Shown: piece by piece, positions 23,870 to 32,145 of the stretch | Numbering within the stretch: position 1 is the stretch's first letter | How the letters are laid out: the number at the start of each line of letters is the position of its first letter | NCBI RefSeq assembly: GCF_000949475.1 | Contig: NZ_JRHC01000004.1 | Span: forward strand, 124,001 to 188,000 | From: Draconibacterium sediminis | Lineage (GTDB): Bacteria; Bacteroidota; Bacteroidia; Bacteroidales; Prolixibacteraceae | DNA length: 64,000 nt | Direction of reading: 5' to 3' | Made by a program: the position numbers and the translations under genes | Notes under the pieces: model-generated | The model's input: only the letters and a program-made list of their open reading frames with translations | Database searches by the model: none | Told to the model about the DNA's origin: nothing

Positions 23870-24616
23870 TTAATTCTTGTTGCTCTTTTTTATGTATTGT
23901 TCAAGAGCCATTGTCATCGAAGGAGCCTGTGCTGTCGGAGCCTGAATATCCAGTCTTAATCCGGCTTCTTCTACTGCTTTTGCTGTTGACGGACCAAAAC
24001 ATGCTATGCGTGTTGAATTTTGCTCAAAGTCGGGGAAGTTCTGGAACAGCGACTTGATTCCCGACGGGCTGAAAAATACAAGCACATCATATTTTATATC
24101 TGCCAAATCCGATAAATCGGCACTAACGGTGCGGTACAAAATTGCTTTCGTATAGGTGTAGCCGCCTTTGTCTAACAGGGTTGGGATTTCCTGTTTGTGA
24201 ATATCAGAAAGTGGCACAAGGAATTTCTCATCTTTGTGTTTTTTCATCACATTCACCAAATCGGCGAATCTACCATCGGCATAAAATATTTTACGCTTAC
24301 GGTACACAATATACTTTTGGAGATAGAAAGCAGTTGCTTCAGAAATACAGAAATATTTCATCGAATCAGGCACTGTGATGCGCAATTCCTGTGCAATTCT
24401 GAAAAAATGGTCGATAGCAGTACGGCTGGTAAATATTACCGCAGTATGCTCAAGTATCTGCGTTCGTGTTTGGCGGAATTCCTTGGCAGGAACTCCCTCA
24501 ACTTGAATGAAGGGTCTGAAGTCGATTTTCAGGCCATTCTTTTCAGCCAACTCAAAATACGGTGATTTTGCGGTACTTGGCTCCGGTTGTGAAACTAAAA
24601 TGCTCTTGACTTTCAA
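23870..24616 (-). CDS. hemD: Uroporphyrinogen-III synthase
   Basis: A 248-aa protein with the two-lobed HemD fold: N-terminal KVKSILVSQPEP and IDFRPFIQVEGVPAKEFRQ, then AVIFTSRTAIDHFF and KYFCISEATAFYLQKY. The second lobe has DVLVFFSPSGIKSLFQNFP and RIACFGPSTAKAVEEAGLRLDIQAPTAQAPSM, the best conserved part of the family. The enzyme closes hydroxymethylbilane to uroporphyrinogen III in haem and corrin synthesis. The family is poorly conserved, but the order DUF4271-hemD-rnpA supports the call. It begins 37 bases after the DUF4271 gene. Confidence 0.88.
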   Translation of the reverse strand: MKVKSILVSQPEPSTAKSPYFELAEKNGLKIDFRPFIQVEGVPAKEFRQTRTQILEHTAVIFTSRTAIDHFFRIAQELRITVPDSMKYFCISEATAFYLQKYIVYRKRKIFYADGRFADLVNVMKKHKDEKFLVPLSDIHKQEIPTLLDKGGYTYTKAILYRTVSADLSDLADIKYDVLVFFSPSGIKSLFQNFPDFEQNSTRIACFGPSTAKAVEEAGLRLDIQAPTAQAPSMTMALEQYIKKSNKN

Positions 24617-24653
24617 ATTTTTATGCTTTTAATGAGACTTTCCCCCTTCTTAT

Positions 24654-25520
24654 TCAAACAACAACTTTATAAATTAAAAGCAAGGGTAAAATTTCAAGGG
24701 TACAAAGGTACAAAAACAGATAAAATAAAGAAAATTGTTTTTTCAATAATATTATTGCACCCCTTCTTAGTAATATTAGATTAAAAAGAAGGAGAATAAT
24801 TAGTCCTAAAATAGCTATAAATACAGGGGTTTTAAGCGGCGCAAATTGAATTAAGATTACCACCGGTAAAAAAACTAAACTGAGCGAACGGTTAAAATTA
24901 TCGTAGCTAAACAGATATTCCCGGGTTTCATTTTGCGTTTCAAACATCAATCCTAATGTTAAATAGATAACTTTTTTGCCAAAAAAGTAGAGTAAAGAAC
25001 CCCCGAAAATTAAGGCTAGCAACGCGGGCGTTAATGCTGTGTTTTGGTATTTAAACAAATTTAAACACTGAAAAAGAAAAATGGGGAAGATGATATAAAA
25101 AATGGTCTCAAGACGAAATGCCGCATGAAAAACAGGGTAATTCTTATCGTTGAGCATACGCGTTGAAGTGGCATTGTTGAATAGCGATAAAAAAAGTTGC
25201 TTAATATATTTGGCATACGAATACCGGATACTGGCAAATAGGGCAATGGCAACAAAAATAATAATGGTTAACCAGTCGTGCCCCGGATATTCGCGCTCAC
25301 GGTTAGGTAAAACCAGGGAGTTTTGTTCAAGTTGAGTGCTTTGCATTTCTGCCTGTTGTCGTGGAGCCATGTAGTCAGAGCTCTGCACTTCTTGTTTCTT
25401 TCGTTTGGGAGTGTTGTTGCCTGGTGCCGTTGTGCTTGTTTTTTCAACGTTTTGGGGCACTTCAGCACTTGCGTTATATGCTGCAGTAGTATCCTGATAA
25501 TATGTATAATTTGCCCCCAT
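24654..25520 (-). CDS. DUF4271 integral membrane protein
   Basis: A 288-aa protein. The first 70 residues are polar, Gln/Ser/Pro-rich and without a signal peptide. After residue 75 come about six to seven membrane segments (DWLTIIIFVAIALFASIRYSY, LETIFYIIFPIFLFQCLNLF, LTPALLALIFGGSLLYFF and others), ending at the extreme C-terminus. This matches the DUF4271 family found beside hemD in Bacteroidota; its function is unknown. A possible -7 box lies at 25535-25542, 15 bases upstream, and the gene heads the leftward cluster with hemD. Confidence 0.85.
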   Translation of the reverse strand: MGANYTYYQDTTAAYNASAEVPQNVEKTSTTAPGNNTPKRKKQEVQSSDYMAPRQQAEMQSTQLEQNSLVLPNREREYPGHDWLTIIIFVAIALFASIRYSYAKYIKQLFLSLFNNATSTRMLNDKNYPVFHAAFRLETIFYIIFPIFLFQCLNLFKYQNTALTPALLALIFGGSLLYFFGKKVIYLTLGLMFETQNETREYLFSYDNFNRSLSLVFLPVVILIQFAPLKTPVFIAILGLIILLLFNLILLRRGAIILLKKQFSLFYLFLYLCTLEILPLLLIYKVVV

Positions 25521-25534
25521 AGTTCTGAATGGCG

Positions 25535-25542
25535 CAAAGATA
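25535..25542 (-). promoter_or_regulatory. -7 box for the DUF4271-hemD transcript
   Basis: The minus strand reads TATCTTTG (TAnnTTTG), 15 bases upstream of the DUF4271 start codon, giving a very short leader. No -33 element at the right distance. Confidence 0.45.
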
Positions 25543-25646
25543 CCAAAATATTAGGATGAGAACTTAATCATTCAAAAGAACAAGTGGGCTTTTTTATAAA
25601 AAACAGCGGAGTAATTTTTGTTAATTTGTGAGGCATAAAACAAAAA

Positions 25647-26591
25647 ATGGAAGCAAAGATTTACATGGCCCCTTTACAGGGTTTCACCGACTATGTGTAC
25701 CGCGAATCATACGCGAAGGTATTTGGTACTGTTGATCGCTATTTTATCCCCTACATTTCGGTGAAGAATGATGCGATACCGAATAAATATATGCGCGAAA
25801 TACTTCCGGAGAATAATACGCAAAGCATTGTCGTTCCTCAAATTCTGGCAAAAGATGCTGCAGAGTTCGATTTTCTGAAAAATGTTTTAGCGGACCATGG
25901 CTATTCAGAATTTAACCTGAATCTGGGATGTCCTTATCCAATGGTCACCAACCGGGGGAAAGGTTCCGGGCTCTTACCTTTTCCGGAAGAAATTTATAAA
26001 ATACTTGATCATTTTTACTGCAGTGGAAAAGGAGAACTTTCAGTAAAATTAAGAGCCGGGTATAAATCAGCCGATGAGATAAAAGACGTTATAAACGTAT
26101 TGAATCAGTTTCCGTTAAAAGAAGTAATTCTCCATGCGCGGTTGGCCGGACAGTTGTATTCGGGTGAAATAGATGAAAACGCCTTTTCTTATGCAACACA
26201 GAATCTAAAACACAAGCTGGTTTACAACGGCGATATCTTTTCGAAACAGGATTTTATTGACAAACAAAACAAATTTCCGGGCATCGATACCTGGATGTTG
26301 GGACGCGGAATTTTAATGAATCCCTTGTTGCCACACGAAATAAAAGGTATTGATATTTCGGAGAAAGAACGTACCGATTTGTTGTACACATTTCATCAAA
26401 CCATGCTGGAACATTATCTTGAAATTATGGATAACGAAGGCAATGCGCTGAATAAAATGAAACAGTTCTGGAGTTATTTTGCCCATTGTTTTCCAAACCA
26501 AAAAAAGGTGATGAAACACATTAAAAAGGTAAAAGCCCTGAATAAATACAATCCAACTGTAAAATCAATATTTAACGAAATTAATAGCTGA
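25647..26591 (+). CDS. tRNA-dihydrouridine synthase family protein
   Basis: A 314-aa flavoenzyme of the Dus family, which reduces specific uridines in the tRNA D-loop using FMN and NADPH. It has a TIM-barrel start MAPLQGFTDYVYRESYAKVFG. The active-site loop NLGCPYPMVTNRGKGSGLL carries the catalytic cysteine, KLRAGY is the FMN/substrate strand, and VILHARLAGQLYSG and VYNGDIF..MLGRGILMNP close the barrel. It is slightly shorter than DusB-type enzymes (about 330 aa), and the exact target position cannot be assigned. It is transcribed divergently from the DUF4271-hemD cluster and convergently with polA. Confidence 0.9.
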   Translation: MEAKIYMAPLQGFTDYVYRESYAKVFGTVDRYFIPYISVKNDAIPNKYMREILPENNTQSIVVPQILAKDAAEFDFLKNVLADHGYSEFNLNLGCPYPMVTNRGKGSGLLPFPEEIYKILDHFYCSGKGELSVKLRAGYKSADEIKDVINVLNQFPLKEVILHARLAGQLYSGEIDENAFSYATQNLKHKLVYNGDIFSKQDFIDKQNKFPGIDTWMLGRGILMNPLLPHEIKGIDISEKERTDLLYTFHQTMLEHYLEIMDNEGNALNKMKQFWSYFAHCFPNQKKVMKHIKKVKALNKYNPTVKSIFNEINS

Positions 26592-26594
26592 GAC

Positions 26595-26643
26595 TTCGAC
26601 TTCGCTCAGTCTGACAGTTTTGGTCATGCTGAGCGTAGTCGAA
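26595..26643. repeat. Imperfect 21-bp inverted repeat between dus and polA
   Basis: The arms 26595-26615 and 26623-26643 match at 18 of 21 positions around a 7-base loop. Each contains the core TTCGACTnCGCTCAG. From memory, this core resembles a short intergenic palindrome scattered in many bacterial genomes. It sits between convergent genes 4 bases after the dus stop, so it may help end both transcripts, although T-runs are lacking. Confidence 0.6.
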
Positions 26644-26666
26644 ACAATCGTTGCAGAAACTGAATG

Positions 26667-29441
26667 CTAATGCGCATCCAGCCAGTTGTCGGCGGCGTTG
26701 CTTTCAACCGTTAACTGTACGCCGATATCCACCGCATTCTCCATTTCGGTTTTCACCAGCGAACGTACTGTTTCCAGTTCCGGTTTATACACATCAAAGT
26801 TCAATTCATCGTGTACCTGCAAAATCATTTTCGATTGCAGATTTTGTTCCTCCATTTTATTGTGGATATTGATCATCGCAATTTTAATGATATCGGCCGC
26901 AGAACCCTGAATCGGCGCATTTACAGCATTTCGTTCGGCCATTCCACGAACAACTGCATTGGCTGAATTAATATCATTCAAATAGCGTCGTCGTCCTTTT
27001 ATGGTTTCAACAAAACCCTGCTCGCGGGCCAGGTGAATTTGTTTGTCCATAAAAGCTTTAATCTTCGGAAAATTCTCGAAATAGCCATCAATCAAATCTT
27101 TTGCTTCAGTTCTTGGAATATTTAAACGCTGCGACAATCCAAAAGCAGAAATACCATAAATAATTCCAAAGTTGGCCGTTTTGGCTTTGCGGCGCATGTC
27201 TGAATCAACTTCGCTTTCCGGAATCTGGTATATTTTTGCGGCGGTAATGGAGTGAATATCTTTGCCTTCGTTAAAAGCGCGCAGCATTTCTTCATCGCCA
27301 CTCAGTGCAGCCATAATCCGCAACTCAATTTGCGAGTAGTCAGCAGAAAAGAATGTATGCTCATCATCCGAAGGAATAAAGGCTTTACGAATTTCACGGC
27401 CCGCTGCATCACGGATTGGAATATTCTGCAGGTTCGGATTAACCGAACTCAAACGTCCGGTGGCAGCAATGGCTTGGTTGTATGAGGTGTGGATTTTCCC
27501 GGTTTTTGGATTTACCAGCAGTGGTAAAGCCTCAACATAAGTCGAAAGCAGTTTCTTCAGCCCCCGGAAATCCAGGACTTTCTGAACGATTGGGTGTTTA
27601 TCTACCAAACGAATCAAAACTTCTTCAGAAGTGGAGTATTGTTTTGTTTTGGTCTTTTTGGCGTTGGTATCAATTTTTAGCTTCTCAAAAAGAATGGGGC
27701 CCAGTTGTTTTGGCGACGAAACGTTAAATTCTTCGCCGGCCAGTTCTATAATTTCCTTTTCCAGTTCAATGATCTGCTGGCGTAAAACGATGGCAGATTT
27801 ATTTAACTCGTCTGAATTTAATTTTACACCCGCACTTTCCATTTTTGCAAGCACCGGTACCAGCGGCATTTCAAGTGTTTCGAAAAGTTCGCGTACCCCG
27901 GCTTTGTCCAGCTCCGGGTCCAACGCATTTTTTAATTGCAGCGTCAGGTCAGCATCTTCGCAGGCATAATCGCGCAACTTATCCGTTGTTACCGAACGCA
28001 TGGTCACCTGGTTTTTCCCTTTTTTACCTATCAGGTTTTCGGTGGGTACTTTTTCATAGTTCAGATACTGCAAACACAACTGGTCGAGATTGTGTTTCAT
28101 GTCGGGCTGAATGAGGTAATGTGCCAACATAGTATCGTAAAGTGGCCCTTTCACCTCCAGGTTATAATTCTTCAGAATAAGAATATCGTATTTAATATTT
28201 TGCCCGATTTTGGTAATATTCGTATCCGCAAAAATTTCGCGGAACTCATCCATTACCTTTTGCGCTTCCTCCCGGTTGTTGGGAATAGTAACACAATAAG
28301 CTTCGTGCTCCCTAAACGCAAACGACATACAAACGATCTCGGCAATTTGAGTATCCAATCCGGTGGTTTCGGTATCAAAACAAAATTCCTTTTGCACCGA
28401 AAGTTCGGCCCGTAGACTGGCGCGTTGCAGTTCGTTTTCAACCAGGTAATACTGGTGCGGAACAGAATCGATATTTTCTTTTGTGGAAGGAACTTCAGTG
28501 ACAACTTCCTCCGGCGCTCCAAAAAGTGTTCCCTGCATGGCCGGTTGGGCTGGGGCACTGCTCAGGTTTAAGCGTGTAATGAGTGTTTTAAATTCAAGCT
28601 CGTTAAACAGTTTTACCAGTTCCTCTTTGTTGAGTTCGTCTTTCTGCAGCTGCTTAAGATCAAATTCTACCGGCGCATCTGTAATAATGGTTGCCAGCAC
28701 TTTTGATAGGCGTACCTGCTCTTCGTTTTTAACGATACGTTCTTTTTGTTTGCCTTTTAGCTTATCGGTGTTTTTGTACAGTTCTTCAATGCTTCCGTAA
28801 TCGGCAATCAATTTTTGCGCAGTTTTTGGTCCAATGCCAGGGCAGCCGGGGATATTATCTGCCGAGTCGCCCATCAAACCAAGAATATCAATTACTTGAT
28901 CGGCAGTTTCAATACCAAAGTTTTCCTGTACCTCCGGTAAACCCCAAATTTCTACATCGCCACCACCTTTTCCTGGTTTATACATAAAAACCTTATCCGA
29001 AACCAACTGTGCATAATCTTTATCAGGCGTCATCATGTATGTGGTGAAACCTTCTTTTTCGGCCTTTTTGGCCAGGGTTCCGATCACATCGTCGGCCTCG
29101 TAACCTTCCTTTTCAATAATGGGGATGTTAAAAGCCTCAATAATTTTACGAATATATGGAATCGATTTGCGCAGGTCTTCCGGCATTTCATCACGGTTGG
29201 CCTTGTATTCTTTAAACATTTCGTGCCTGAAAGTTGGCGCTGACACATCGAAAACCACAGCCAGATACTCCGGGTCCTCTTTTTCCATTAACTGCACAAT
29301 GGTGTTGGTAACCCCCAGCATTGCCGAGGTATTTACACCTTTTGAGTTAAACCTTGGATTGCGGATAAATGCGAAATAACTGCGGTAAATCAGTGCGAAA
29401 GCGTCTAAAAGAAAAAGTTTTTGCTGTTTGTTTTCAGCCAT
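26667..29441 (-). CDS. polA: DNA polymerase I
   Basis: A 924-aa three-domain polymerase for Okazaki-fragment processing and repair. The 5'-3' exonuclease (about 1-290) contains LFLLDAFALIYRSYFA, DKDYAQLVSD and GDSADNIPGCPGIGPKTA. The 3'-5' exonuclease (about 320-500) has intact Exo motifs FDTETTGLD, NIKYDILIL and YACEDAD, so proofreading is likely retained. The polymerase domain has motif A (FFSADYSQIELR), motif B (RRKAKTANFGIIYG) and motif C (QVHDE). The frame is open 47 codons further upstream (29582), into queD, but the conserved N-terminus starts at MAENKQQKLF (29441). It follows queD by 22 bases. Confidence 0.96.
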   Translation of the reverse strand: MAENKQQKLFLLDAFALIYRSYFAFIRNPRFNSKGVNTSAMLGVTNTIVQLMEKEDPEYLAVVFDVSAPTFRHEMFKEYKANRDEMPEDLRKSIPYIRKIIEAFNIPIIEKEGYEADDVIGTLAKKAEKEGFTTYMMTPDKDYAQLVSDKVFMYKPGKGGGDVEIWGLPEVQENFGIETADQVIDILGLMGDSADNIPGCPGIGPKTAQKLIADYGSIEELYKNTDKLKGKQKERIVKNEEQVRLSKVLATIITDAPVEFDLKQLQKDELNKEELVKLFNELEFKTLITRLNLSSAPAQPAMQGTLFGAPEEVVTEVPSTKENIDSVPHQYYLVENELQRASLRAELSVQKEFCFDTETTGLDTQIAEIVCMSFAFREHEAYCVTIPNNREEAQKVMDEFREIFADTNITKIGQNIKYDILILKNYNLEVKGPLYDTMLAHYLIQPDMKHNLDQLCLQYLNYEKVPTENLIGKKGKNQVTMRSVTTDKLRDYACEDADLTLQLKNALDPELDKAGVRELFETLEMPLVPVLAKMESAGVKLNSDELNKSAIVLRQQIIELEKEIIELAGEEFNVSSPKQLGPILFEKLKIDTNAKKTKTKQYSTSEEVLIRLVDKHPIVQKVLDFRGLKKLLSTYVEALPLLVNPKTGKIHTSYNQAIAATGRLSSVNPNLQNIPIRDAAGREIRKAFIPSDDEHTFFSADYSQIELRIMAALSGDEEMLRAFNEGKDIHSITAAKIYQIPESEVDSDMRRKAKTANFGIIYGISAFGLSQRLNIPRTEAKDLIDGYFENFPKIKAFMDKQIHLAREQGFVETIKGRRRYLNDINSANAVVRGMAERNAVNAPIQGSAADIIKIAMINIHNKMEEQNLQSKMILQVHDELNFDVYKPELETVRSLVKTEMENAVDIGVQLTVESNAADNWLDAH

Positions 29442-29463
29442 AATATTAATTTTCAGGATCGGT

Positions 29464-29913
29464 TTATTTATTGTCTTCTGCAAACCACTCGGCATACGAT
29501 GTTGCCGTTTCGTAAAGACGAATACTATACAAAGAAACATCTTCGGGCAGTTCTTGTTGAATAACGCCGGCAAAATACACACACATATTTTCCGATGTGG
29601 GCTGGAAATCGTGAACGATCAGTCGTTCAGTAGCTTTTAGCAGGTGCTCCTGGTTTTTATCGGCGTAAATACGGCTTACCACCAAACTGTGGTCGTACAC
29701 ATTTACGATCTTATCTTTTACCAGTTTTTTGAGCTTGCCAAAGTCAATCACCATGCCGTCTTTCGGGTGTCCTTTCTCCTCCCTAATTTCACCAAGCAGT
29801 GTAACTTCCATGTTGTAAGTGTGCCCATGAATATTGCGGCACAAACCATCGTAATTGTGCAGCGCGTGGCCCATTTCAAAATGGAATTTCTTGGTAACTC
29901 TAATCTTCGCCAT
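29464..29913 (-). CDS. queD: 6-carboxytetrahydropterin synthase / 6-pyruvoyltetrahydropterin synthase family (QueD)
   Basis: A 149-aa enzyme of the PTPS fold that makes 6-carboxy-5,6,7,8-tetrahydropterin from dihydroneopterin triphosphate in queuosine/7-deazaguanine synthesis. The zinc ligands are His16 (EMGHALH), His29 and His31 (NIHGHTYN), and the catalytic Cys25 is in GLCRN. DGMVIDFGKLKKLVK and YDHSLVV carry the conserved Asp and His, and PTSENMCVYFAG the purine-binding Glu. Other queuosine genes are not in the window. It lies upstream of polA in the same direction and divergent from the lipoprotein gene at 30012. Confidence 0.9.
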   Translation of the reverse strand: MAKIRVTKKFHFEMGHALHNYDGLCRNIHGHTYNMEVTLLGEIREEKGHPKDGMVIDFGKLKKLVKDKIVNVYDHSLVVSRIYADKNQEHLLKATERLIVHDFQPTSENMCVYFAGVIQQELPEDVSLYSIRLYETATSYAEWFAEDNK

Positions 29914-30011
29914 CTGTGTATAAATTTAAAGTCGTGAAATTACGGTTTTTATCCGACGAATTGGATGAACATTTAAAATTACGCAACTTTTTTATCCTTG
30001 AAATCATCTAT

Positions 30012-30428
30012 ATGAAAAGAATCAGAATGGATATGATGAAAAAGATTTTCATACTATTTGTGGTGCTGTTTGCGGTTTTTTCGTGCACAGATAATGAGGA
30101 ATCAAACATCTTCGATCTTGGAGAAGAGAAACAATTCCGGGTTCATGAATTTTATTCAGATTTCAGTGAATCGCTTGTTTTTGAAATCTCTGCTATTTCT
30201 GATTCGCGCTGCCCAACAGGAGTAGTTTGTATTTGGGCAGGAGAAGCTTGTGTTGAGATTGCCATTTCAAGCCCTGAAATTGATACGCTGGAGCTGAGTA
30301 CGCATGAACAACGCACGGCAACATCGGGTGATTATACTTTCGAATTAATTGATGTAACTCCTTACCCGGATATTAATGCGGAAACGAAAGTTGAAGATTA
30401 TCGGGTTAAAATGAAAATTCTCAGGTAG
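30012..30428 (+). CDS. Small lipoprotein with Cys-rich CPxGVxCxWAG motif
   Basis: About 138 aa. The lipoprotein signal is MKKIFILFVVLFAVFSC (if started at 30036, lipid-attached Cys17), and ATG 30012 adds eight residues. The longer frame from 29916 is rejected because the signal peptide would be buried. The mature part has the segment SRCPTGVVCIWAGEACVEI with three cysteines. I recall this as a recurring motif in short uncharacterised lipoproteins of several phyla, but the function is unknown. The stop codon overlaps the end of the convergent mntP gene by 8 bases. Confidence 0.75.
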   Translation: MKRIRMDMMKKIFILFVVLFAVFSCTDNEESNIFDLGEEKQFRVHEFYSDFSESLVFEISAISDSRCPTGVVCIWAGEACVEIAISSPEIDTLELSTHEQRTATSGDYTFELIDVTPYPDINAETKVEDYRVKMKILR

Positions 30429-30999
30429 CCTGCATAAAAAGGTGTTCTGCCAATATTTTCAGGCCAATGGCAATTAAAATTATTCCGCCAATAATAAGCG
30501 ATTGATGGCTTCTTTTTGCCGAAATGTTTTTCCCGAACAGCATCCCAAGCATAGCTGCAATAAAAGTTACCGAACCAATAACTAAAACCGGAAAAAGAAT
30601 AGGGATTTCAAGAAAACCAAAACTTAGCCCAACAACCAGTGCATCAATACTGGTTGCAATGGAAAGACCAATTAATACGCTGATTTTAAAAGGATCGAAG
30701 TTCTTAAGAGTGCCATCTTCTTTTATCCCTTCCACAATCATTTTTCCACCAATTAATGCCAGCAATCCAAACGCGATCCAATGATCTACCGAAGCGATCA
30801 GGTTTTTAAGCGCTTCGCCTATCAGCCATCCAATTACCGGAAATCCAGCTTGAAAAAATGCCAGCGACGCAGCAACCAATGTGGCTTGTTTAAACTTGAT
30901 CTCTCGTTTCATCAGTCCACACGAGACAGAAACTGCAAAGGAATCGAAACTTAAGCCAATACCGAGAAGTAAAAAGGTTATGAATTTTGCTGTTGTCAT
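30421..30999 (-). CDS. mntP: Manganese efflux pump MntP family
   Basis: A 192-aa inner-membrane protein with six predicted segments. The two-fold MntP signature is visible: GLSFDSFAVSVSCGL in the first half and ATSIDALVVGLSFGF in the second, each with the conserved Asp used for Mn2+ transport. The frame is open to 31053, but the first 18 residues are not part of the fold, so the start is MTTAKFITFLLLG. I looked for a yybP-ykoY manganese riboswitch in the 120 bases upstream and saw none. Convergent with a lipoprotein gene, overlapping by 8 bases. Confidence 0.92.
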   Translation of the reverse strand: MTTAKFITFLLLGIGLSFDSFAVSVSCGLMKREIKFKQATLVAASLAFFQAGFPVIGWLIGEALKNLIASVDHWIAFGLLALIGGKMIVEGIKEDGTLKNFDPFKISVLIGLSIATSIDALVVGLSFGFLEIPILFPVLVIGSVTFIAAMLGMLFGKNISAKRSHQSLIIGGIILIAIGLKILAEHLFMQAT

Positions 31000-31122
31000 T
31001 GGTGCCGCAAAAATAACAAAATTAGTTTTTCTGCATACTTTGAATTTGAGCATGAAAATAATTCGACTATTTTTTTGAAAATGTTTGTTATAAAACTGAA
31101 ACCAACTCGTCCAATATAGCAG

Positions 31123-31656
31123 ATGACCACTGAAGAGTTTAAAAATACGGTAATTCCATATTCCGTAAAGCTGTACCCGATGTTGTTTCGGATTCTCAGA
31201 AATGAGGAAGAAACACGCGATGCCTTGCAGGAATTGATGCTCAGGTTATGGAACCGGAAGGATGAGCTGGTAAAATGTACCAACCAGTCGGCCTACATAA
31301 TAACGATGGCACGAAATTACAGTTTTGATCTGCTGAAAAAGAAAAAGCCGCAGGCGATAGATGAGAAGCATGAATACTGGATTTTGAATATGGAAGCCGA
31401 TGGAGCAGATTCAGATACAATTGAGCGATACGAGAAGGTAAAACAGGTGATAAAAGAATTGCCGGAGAAATACAGAACGGTTATTGAATTGCGTGACATT
31501 GATGGCTTTTCATTCGACGAAATAAAGGAAATAACCGGTTATGAAGTGGCCAACCTGAGGGTGATTCTCTCGCGGGCCAGGCAAAAAGTAAAAGATGAGG
31601 TTGAAAAAATTTACGATTATGACACATCAGGAAAATATGCTCGACAAATATTATAG
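31123..31656 (+). CDS. ECF-type RNA polymerase sigma factor
   Basis: A 177-aa sigma-70 family factor with region 2 (YPMLFRILRNEEETRDALQELMLRLWNR) and region 4 (IKELPEKYRTVIELRDIDGFSFDEIKEITGYEVANLRVILSRARQKVK), joined by a short linker. The order sigma factor, short membrane protein, DUF4252 protein is typical of Bacteroidota ECF operons, where the second gene is the presumed anti-sigma factor. The downstream gene starts inside this one (31619), 38 bases before its stop, so expression is translationally coupled. The promoter it recognises is unknown. Confidence 0.93.
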   Translation: MTTEEFKNTVIPYSVKLYPMLFRILRNEEETRDALQELMLRLWNRKDELVKCTNQSAYIITMARNYSFDLLKKKKPQAIDEKHEYWILNMEADGADSDTIERYEKVKQVIKELPEKYRTVIELRDIDGFSFDEIKEITGYEVANLRVILSRARQKVKDEVEKIYDYDTSGKYARQIL

Positions 31657-32056
31657 AGGCGAAACTTCACTGGAGGAGGAAAAAGAGCTGAAAGCCGCCG
31701 TTTCAGAAAGTAAAACAAAAAGTGCGGAGAAGGATATTTTTTCTTTTTACCAAAAAGAAGCTAAGGTTCCGGACGGATTAGAGGACGATCTTTTTGCCGG
31801 AATTGAAACGCAGCTTGTTAAGAAGAAAAGTATTCGAATGCAGTTGTACTCGGTTATTTCGGCTGCTGCCGTTGTACTGATTGTGCTAACCGTTTCCCTT
31901 GATGTAAGAAATAAAAGGCAGACACAGTTGGCGGACCAGTTCTTTGTTATGGAGCAAGCCTTATTCCAGGTTTCGGAAAGTTTGCAGCCGGAGCCGGAAC
32001 CCGACGAGATGCTAATACTTTGGGTAGATGATGATGTGGAAATTATTATAAACTGA
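31619..32056 (+). CDS. Single-pass membrane protein, putative anti-sigma factor
   Basis: A 145-aa protein beginning MTHQENMLDKYYRGETSLEEEKELKAAV, a short N-terminal domain of the kind seen in Bacteroidota anti-sigma-like proteins. One membrane segment follows (about residues 70-92, YSVISAAAVVLIVLTVSL), then an acidic extracytoplasmic tail (EPEPDEMLILWVDDDVEIIIN). The start at 31619 overlaps the sigma gene by 38 bases in another frame; a start at 31595 would add eight residues. The zinc-type anti-sigma motif HxxxCxxC is absent. The anti-sigma role is inferred from position and layout only. Confidence 0.8.
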   Translation: MTHQENMLDKYYRGETSLEEEKELKAAVSESKTKSAEKDIFSFYQKEAKVPDGLEDDLFAGIETQLVKKKSIRMQLYSVISAAAVVLIVLTVSLDVRNKRQTQLADQFFVMEQALFQVSESLQPEPEPDEMLILWVDDDVEIIIN

Positions 32057-32145
32057 TGTGATTTTTTGGTGGTTATTTTAATGTGAATCCCTAAAACATT
32101 AAGAGAGAAATTAAAAGAACTAGAAACAATTAAAAAGTTAGTGAT

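Noticed and set aside
29442-29582. 47-residue N-terminal extension of DNA polymerase I
   Set aside because: It lies inside queD on the same strand and precedes the conserved MAENKQQKLFLLDAFALIYRS start; it is just an open frame.
31000-31122. Manganese (yybP-ykoY) riboswitch upstream of mntP
   Set aside because: The space is short and AT-rich, and I could not find the conserved paired elements or a terminator.
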